Both the position numbers and the translations under genes were made by a program. Under the pieces are notes generated by a model that did not search any database, was not told where the DNA came from, and saw only the letters and a list, made by a program, of their open reading frames with translations. From the NCBI GenBank assembly GCA_049294415.1, contig JBAQCS010000061.1:1-8402 (forward strand): a stretch of DNA of 8,402 nt, in the 5' to 3' direction. This DNA is from JAEZRQ01 sp049294415. GTDB taxonomy: Bacteria > Patescibacteriota > Patescibacteriia > Patescibacteriales > UBA12465. Below are positions 6,496 through 8,402 of this stretch, piece after piece (the stretch's first letter is position 1; each line of letters begins with the position of its first letter).

Positions 6496-7467
6496 TTAAT
6501 CTTCATTACTATAGTTACTAATATAACTATAAACTTTTTCCGAAATTTCCTTCATCTCACTCTTTGCTTTATTTTCGTCAGGGGTATTAACCATCACAAT
6601 TAAAAAATATGGTCTATTGGGCAAATAAACAATGCCGGCGTCAAGATAAACATTTTTTTCGTCAGAAATCCCCACTTTGTGAGAGAAGGCGACATCACCT
6701 GGCAGGCCTTTACTTAAAAAATCATTAATTTCTGAGTTAGCCATCATTTTAATTAATTTCTCCGAATTAGCTTCTTCTAAATAAGAAGAATTATATAATG
6801 CTCGTAAGATAACTGTGTAATTTTTGGCAGAAATTTTTCCTTCATTGGAAAAAAAAGAATCTAAACCAAGGCTTTTTTGCGTTGTTATAAACTCCTCCGG
6901 CTCTAAATTTCTTAGAATCATCGTGTAAGCCGTATTATCAGAATTAACTAACATTTCTCTAACTAAATTTTCAATTGTTATTCTAGTTCCAATTGGTTGC
7001 TGATATAAATTTCCAAAACGATTATCTTTATCAGTTGGCATGAGCACTAATTCATTGCCCCATTGCCACTCACCGCGTTCAATTTTTTTAACAACCGTCA
7101 TAGCTAATGGTAATTTTGACAAACTAGCTGGAAAAAATTCAGCATCTTTATTAACTACAATATTAGCGCCGGTATTTAGAAACTCAAAATAAACTGAAAT
7201 ATCAGAATTATTCTCAGTTAACTTATTTATTTCATCACGCAGTGGCTGAATACTAACAATCATATCCTTTTTATTAACCATGGTTCGTAAAGGATTAAGT
7301 AGGGGGGAAATTTTGTGTTTTTCAGTGTTTGTATCAGAATTTAGATAAAAAATTAAACTAATAATATTAGTTATTACAAGCAACGCTAAGACTAAATATA
7401 ACCAAATATTTTTTGATTTTTTATAAATTTCTAATTCACTAGTTATTTTTTTATTTTTCTTCTTCAT
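6496..7467 (-). CDS. Membrane-anchored serine hydrolase, class A beta-lactamase/penicillin-binding superfamily
   Basis: The protein has 323 residues from the ATG at 7467-7465, two bases after the upstream TAA. A Lys-rich cytoplasmic N-terminus (1-20) precedes one membrane helix (about 21-42), which places the catalytic part outside the membrane. The serine active-site signature is clear: SxxK is S115-L-S-K118 in FFPASLSKLP, SDN is residues 176-178, and the third element is K264-V-G in SHKVGISDE, followed by the family-like strand LDAGIVYLPNRPYFLIVMV. Order and spacing fit the class A beta-lactamase-like serine hydrolase family (COG2367/Beta-lactamase2 type), whose members include beta-lactamases and D,D-peptidase-like enzymes. 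The deacylating omega-loop motif ExxLN (E166 in class A numbering) is not seen at its expected place: E189-P-E is too close to SDN and E209 lacks the LN. A cell-wall peptidase or penicillin-binding role is therefore as likely as antibiotic hydrolysis. Being inside a prepilin operon, it may remodel peptidoglycan where the fibre crosses the envelope; that is inference. Confidence 0.9.
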   Translation of the reverse strand: MKKKNKKITSELEIYKKSKNIWLYLVLALLVITNIISLIFYLNSDTNTEKHKISPLLNPLRTMVNKKDMIVSIQPLRDEINKLTENNSDISVYFEFLNTGANIVVNKDAEFFPASLSKLPLAMTVVKKIERGEWQWGNELVLMPTDKDNRFGNLYQQPIGTRITIENLVREMLVNSDNTAYTMILRNLEPEEFITTQKSLGLDSFFSNEGKISAKNYTVILRALYNSSYLEEANSEKLIKMMANSEINDFLSKGLPGDVAFSHKVGISDEKNVYLDAGIVYLPNRPYFLIVMVNTPDENKAKSEMKEISEKVYSYISNYSNED

Positions 7468-7469
7468 AA

Positions 7470-8108
7470 TTAGTTAGCTTGTAATTTTAAACTGCCCGGC
7501 GTTCCACTAGTGTCGATATTTGTAGTACTTTCATAGAGAGTACTAGGACAACTAACTGGCCCCGCCCCTGCCCCGCTCCAACTAGTTTGATGGCAAACTT
7601 GATTACGCCAGCGAGTTAAATAATAATCTTTATTTAGTGTACCATTTGCCCAAGTAACTGTCACCGTAATTTTTTGAGTCGAAGGATCATCGCTATTACC
7701 AGCCGTACAAGGCGGAACCCCAGCACTAGTAATTATCATTTTAGTAGTATCATCGCGACAAACATTAGAAACAGTAAAATATCTAACGTAATTTAAATTA
7801 TTAATAGTTAAATTTTCATCACCAATAGCTGTCGACCAAGCGCCCCCATCTTTGGTTGTATAATAATGACTAGCTGGACCCTTGATTTTACTATAAATAT
7901 TTTGCCATTTCTCAAAACTAACATTATCTATTGCCTTAATGGCTTCATCAGCCAAACCAGCAGCCGTCTTATTCTCAATGGTCCACTTATTAGAATTTAA
8001 ACTAGTAATAACTATTTGGGCTATAATCGGAATAATAATAGCCACGACACCAATCACAACTAGGATTTCCAACAACAACGAGCCTGGTTTGTAATATTTA
8101 TTTTTCAT
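7470..8108 (-). CDS. Prepilin-like minor pseudopilin, GspI/PulG type
   Basis: The protein has 212 residues from the ATG at 8108-8106, three bases after the TAA of the preceding gene. The class III leader is clear: MKNKYYKPG is followed by cleavage after G9, mature S1-L-L-L-E5, then a hydrophobic helix to about residue 36. Ser at mature position 1 instead of Phe is tolerated in minor pilins. After the helix come an amphipathic segment with KTAAGLADEAIKAI (47-60) and a beta-rich globular part including YVRYFTVSNVC and KITVTVTWANG. This matches the GspI/PulG-style pseudopilins found in type II secretion and type IV pilus systems. Four Cys (117, 134, 172, 187) make two likely disulfides. The tail after RWRNQVC carries a TSWSGAGAG ... 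NIDTSGTPGSLKL stretch, a pattern I recall at the end of Patescibacteria prepilins or just before large beta domains. It probably joins the fibre as a minor subunit with the H-like and J-like proteins encoded on either side. Confidence 0.88.
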   Translation of the reverse strand: MKNKYYKPGSLLLEILVVIGVVAIIIPIIAQIVITSLNSNKWTIENKTAAGLADEAIKAIDNVSFEKWQNIYSKIKGPASHYYTTKDGGAWSTAIGDENLTINNLNYVRYFTVSNVCRDDTTKMIITSAGVPPCTAGNSDDPSTQKITVTVTWANGTLNKDYYLTRWRNQVCHQTSWSGAGAGPVSCPSTLYESTTNIDTSGTPGSLKLQAN

Positions 8109-8111
8109 GAC

Positions 8112-8402
8112 TTAATTAATTAAACCCTGTGACTGAATAGAAATTACACGCTGATTAGCACCCGTCTTAATGATAATACTAGAGGAAGCTACCTGGCCAT
8201 TTATTTTAATAAAAATAATATCTGCATCTACCCCCTCAGCTGGAGAACTAAAAGTTATGCCATTTTGCAAATAACTAGTAACTAATATTTTTTTAGCTAC
8301 ATCGCTATAATTACTAGGAGTAGAAAAAATTTCATAATAATCATTGGTACTATTAACAAAATGGATCCCCCAATTTTGATCTTCCAGGCCGTTCATGGCT
8401 TT
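8112..8402 (-). CDS. GspH/FimT-like pseudopilin, C-terminal part (5' end outside window)
   Basis: The frame is open to the window edge and ends with TAA at 8114-8112; the ATG at 8396 is internal, since the codons before it (Lys, Ala) continue the frame. About 96 residues are visible. The segment has the layout of the globular end of GspH/FimT pseudopilins and their Patescibacteria relatives: NGLEDQNWGIHFVN, then a long beta meander, VDADIIFIKINGQ, SSSIIIKTGANQRVISIQSQGLIN. The final 'i.i......r.I.I...G.i' strand pattern is typical of that family. The class III leader and helix should lie beyond base 8402, so the prepilin assignment rests on fold-like pattern and on the two prepilin neighbours. 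It is the most upstream gene seen and is followed after three bases by the GspI-like gene, matching H-I order in type II secretion operons. Confidence 0.75.
   Translation of the reverse strand, partial: KAMNGLEDQNWGIHFVNSTNDYYEIFSTPSNYSDVAKKILVTSYLQNGITFSSPAEGVDADIIFIKINGQVASSSIIIKTGANQRVISIQSQGLIN

Larger units (their letters stand above)
1..8402 (-). other. Single tightly packed operon, no intergenic control regions
   Basis: The six junctions are 8109-8111, 7468-7469, 6485-6495, 2083-2086, 1398 and 114-116, that is 3, 2, 11, 4, 1 and 3 bases. None can hold a promoter or a terminator, and no inverted repeat with a T-run was noticed at gene ends. Transcription must therefore enter from beyond base 8402 and leave past base 1, with all seven genes on one message unless a promoter lies inside a coding sequence. 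The plus strand holds no credible gene. Confidence 0.8.

Noticed and set aside
1..8402. Recoded TGA as in Gracilibacteria/Absconditabacteria
   Set aside because: All large frames are intact with standard stops, with no in-frame TGA. Trp is encoded by TGG and Gly by GGN.

Overview
The window is one unbroken block of seven genes, all on the minus strand, so transcription runs from base 8402 towards base 1. The genes are separated by only 1 to 11 bases, every complete gene ends in TAA, and no promoter, terminator, RNA gene or mobile element is visible. Both end genes are cut by the window edges. The DNA is AT-rich. The reading frames use ordinary stops with no in-frame TGA, which argues against the recoded Gracilibacteria/Absconditabacteria. 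Three prepilin-like proteins and very large Ser/Thr/Ala-rich secreted proteins, with domain styles I associate with the Candidate Phyla Radiation (Patescibacteria, Parcubacteria-like), suggest that kind of organism. This assignment is inference, with moderate confidence.

In transcription order the layout is: (1) the C-terminal part of a GspH/FimT-like pseudopilin (8112-8402); (2) a GspI-like prepilin with a class III leader (7470-8108); (3) a membrane-anchored serine hydrolase of the class A beta-lactamase/penicillin-binding superfamily (6496-7467); (4) a 1465-residue secreted multidomain protein with a duplicated unnamed domain, IPT/TIG-like and fibronectin III-like domains (2087-6484); (5) a small membrane-anchored protein with a possible PepSY-like region (1399-2082); (6) a secreted protein with two copies of a beta-rich module that also forms the C-terminus of protein 4, plus a further beta domain (117-1397); (7) the first 37 codons of another prepilin, GspJ-like (1-113).

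The most economical reading is a minor-pilin cassette of H-I-J type with four accessory genes placed between I and J. The prepilins would prime or cap a type IV pilus-like fibre. The giant protein and its companion share a C-terminal-type module and are plausible fibre-associated adhesins or surface components. The serine hydrolase may act on the cell wall. The joint function is inference: no assembly ATPase, prepilin peptidase or platform gene lies inside the window.
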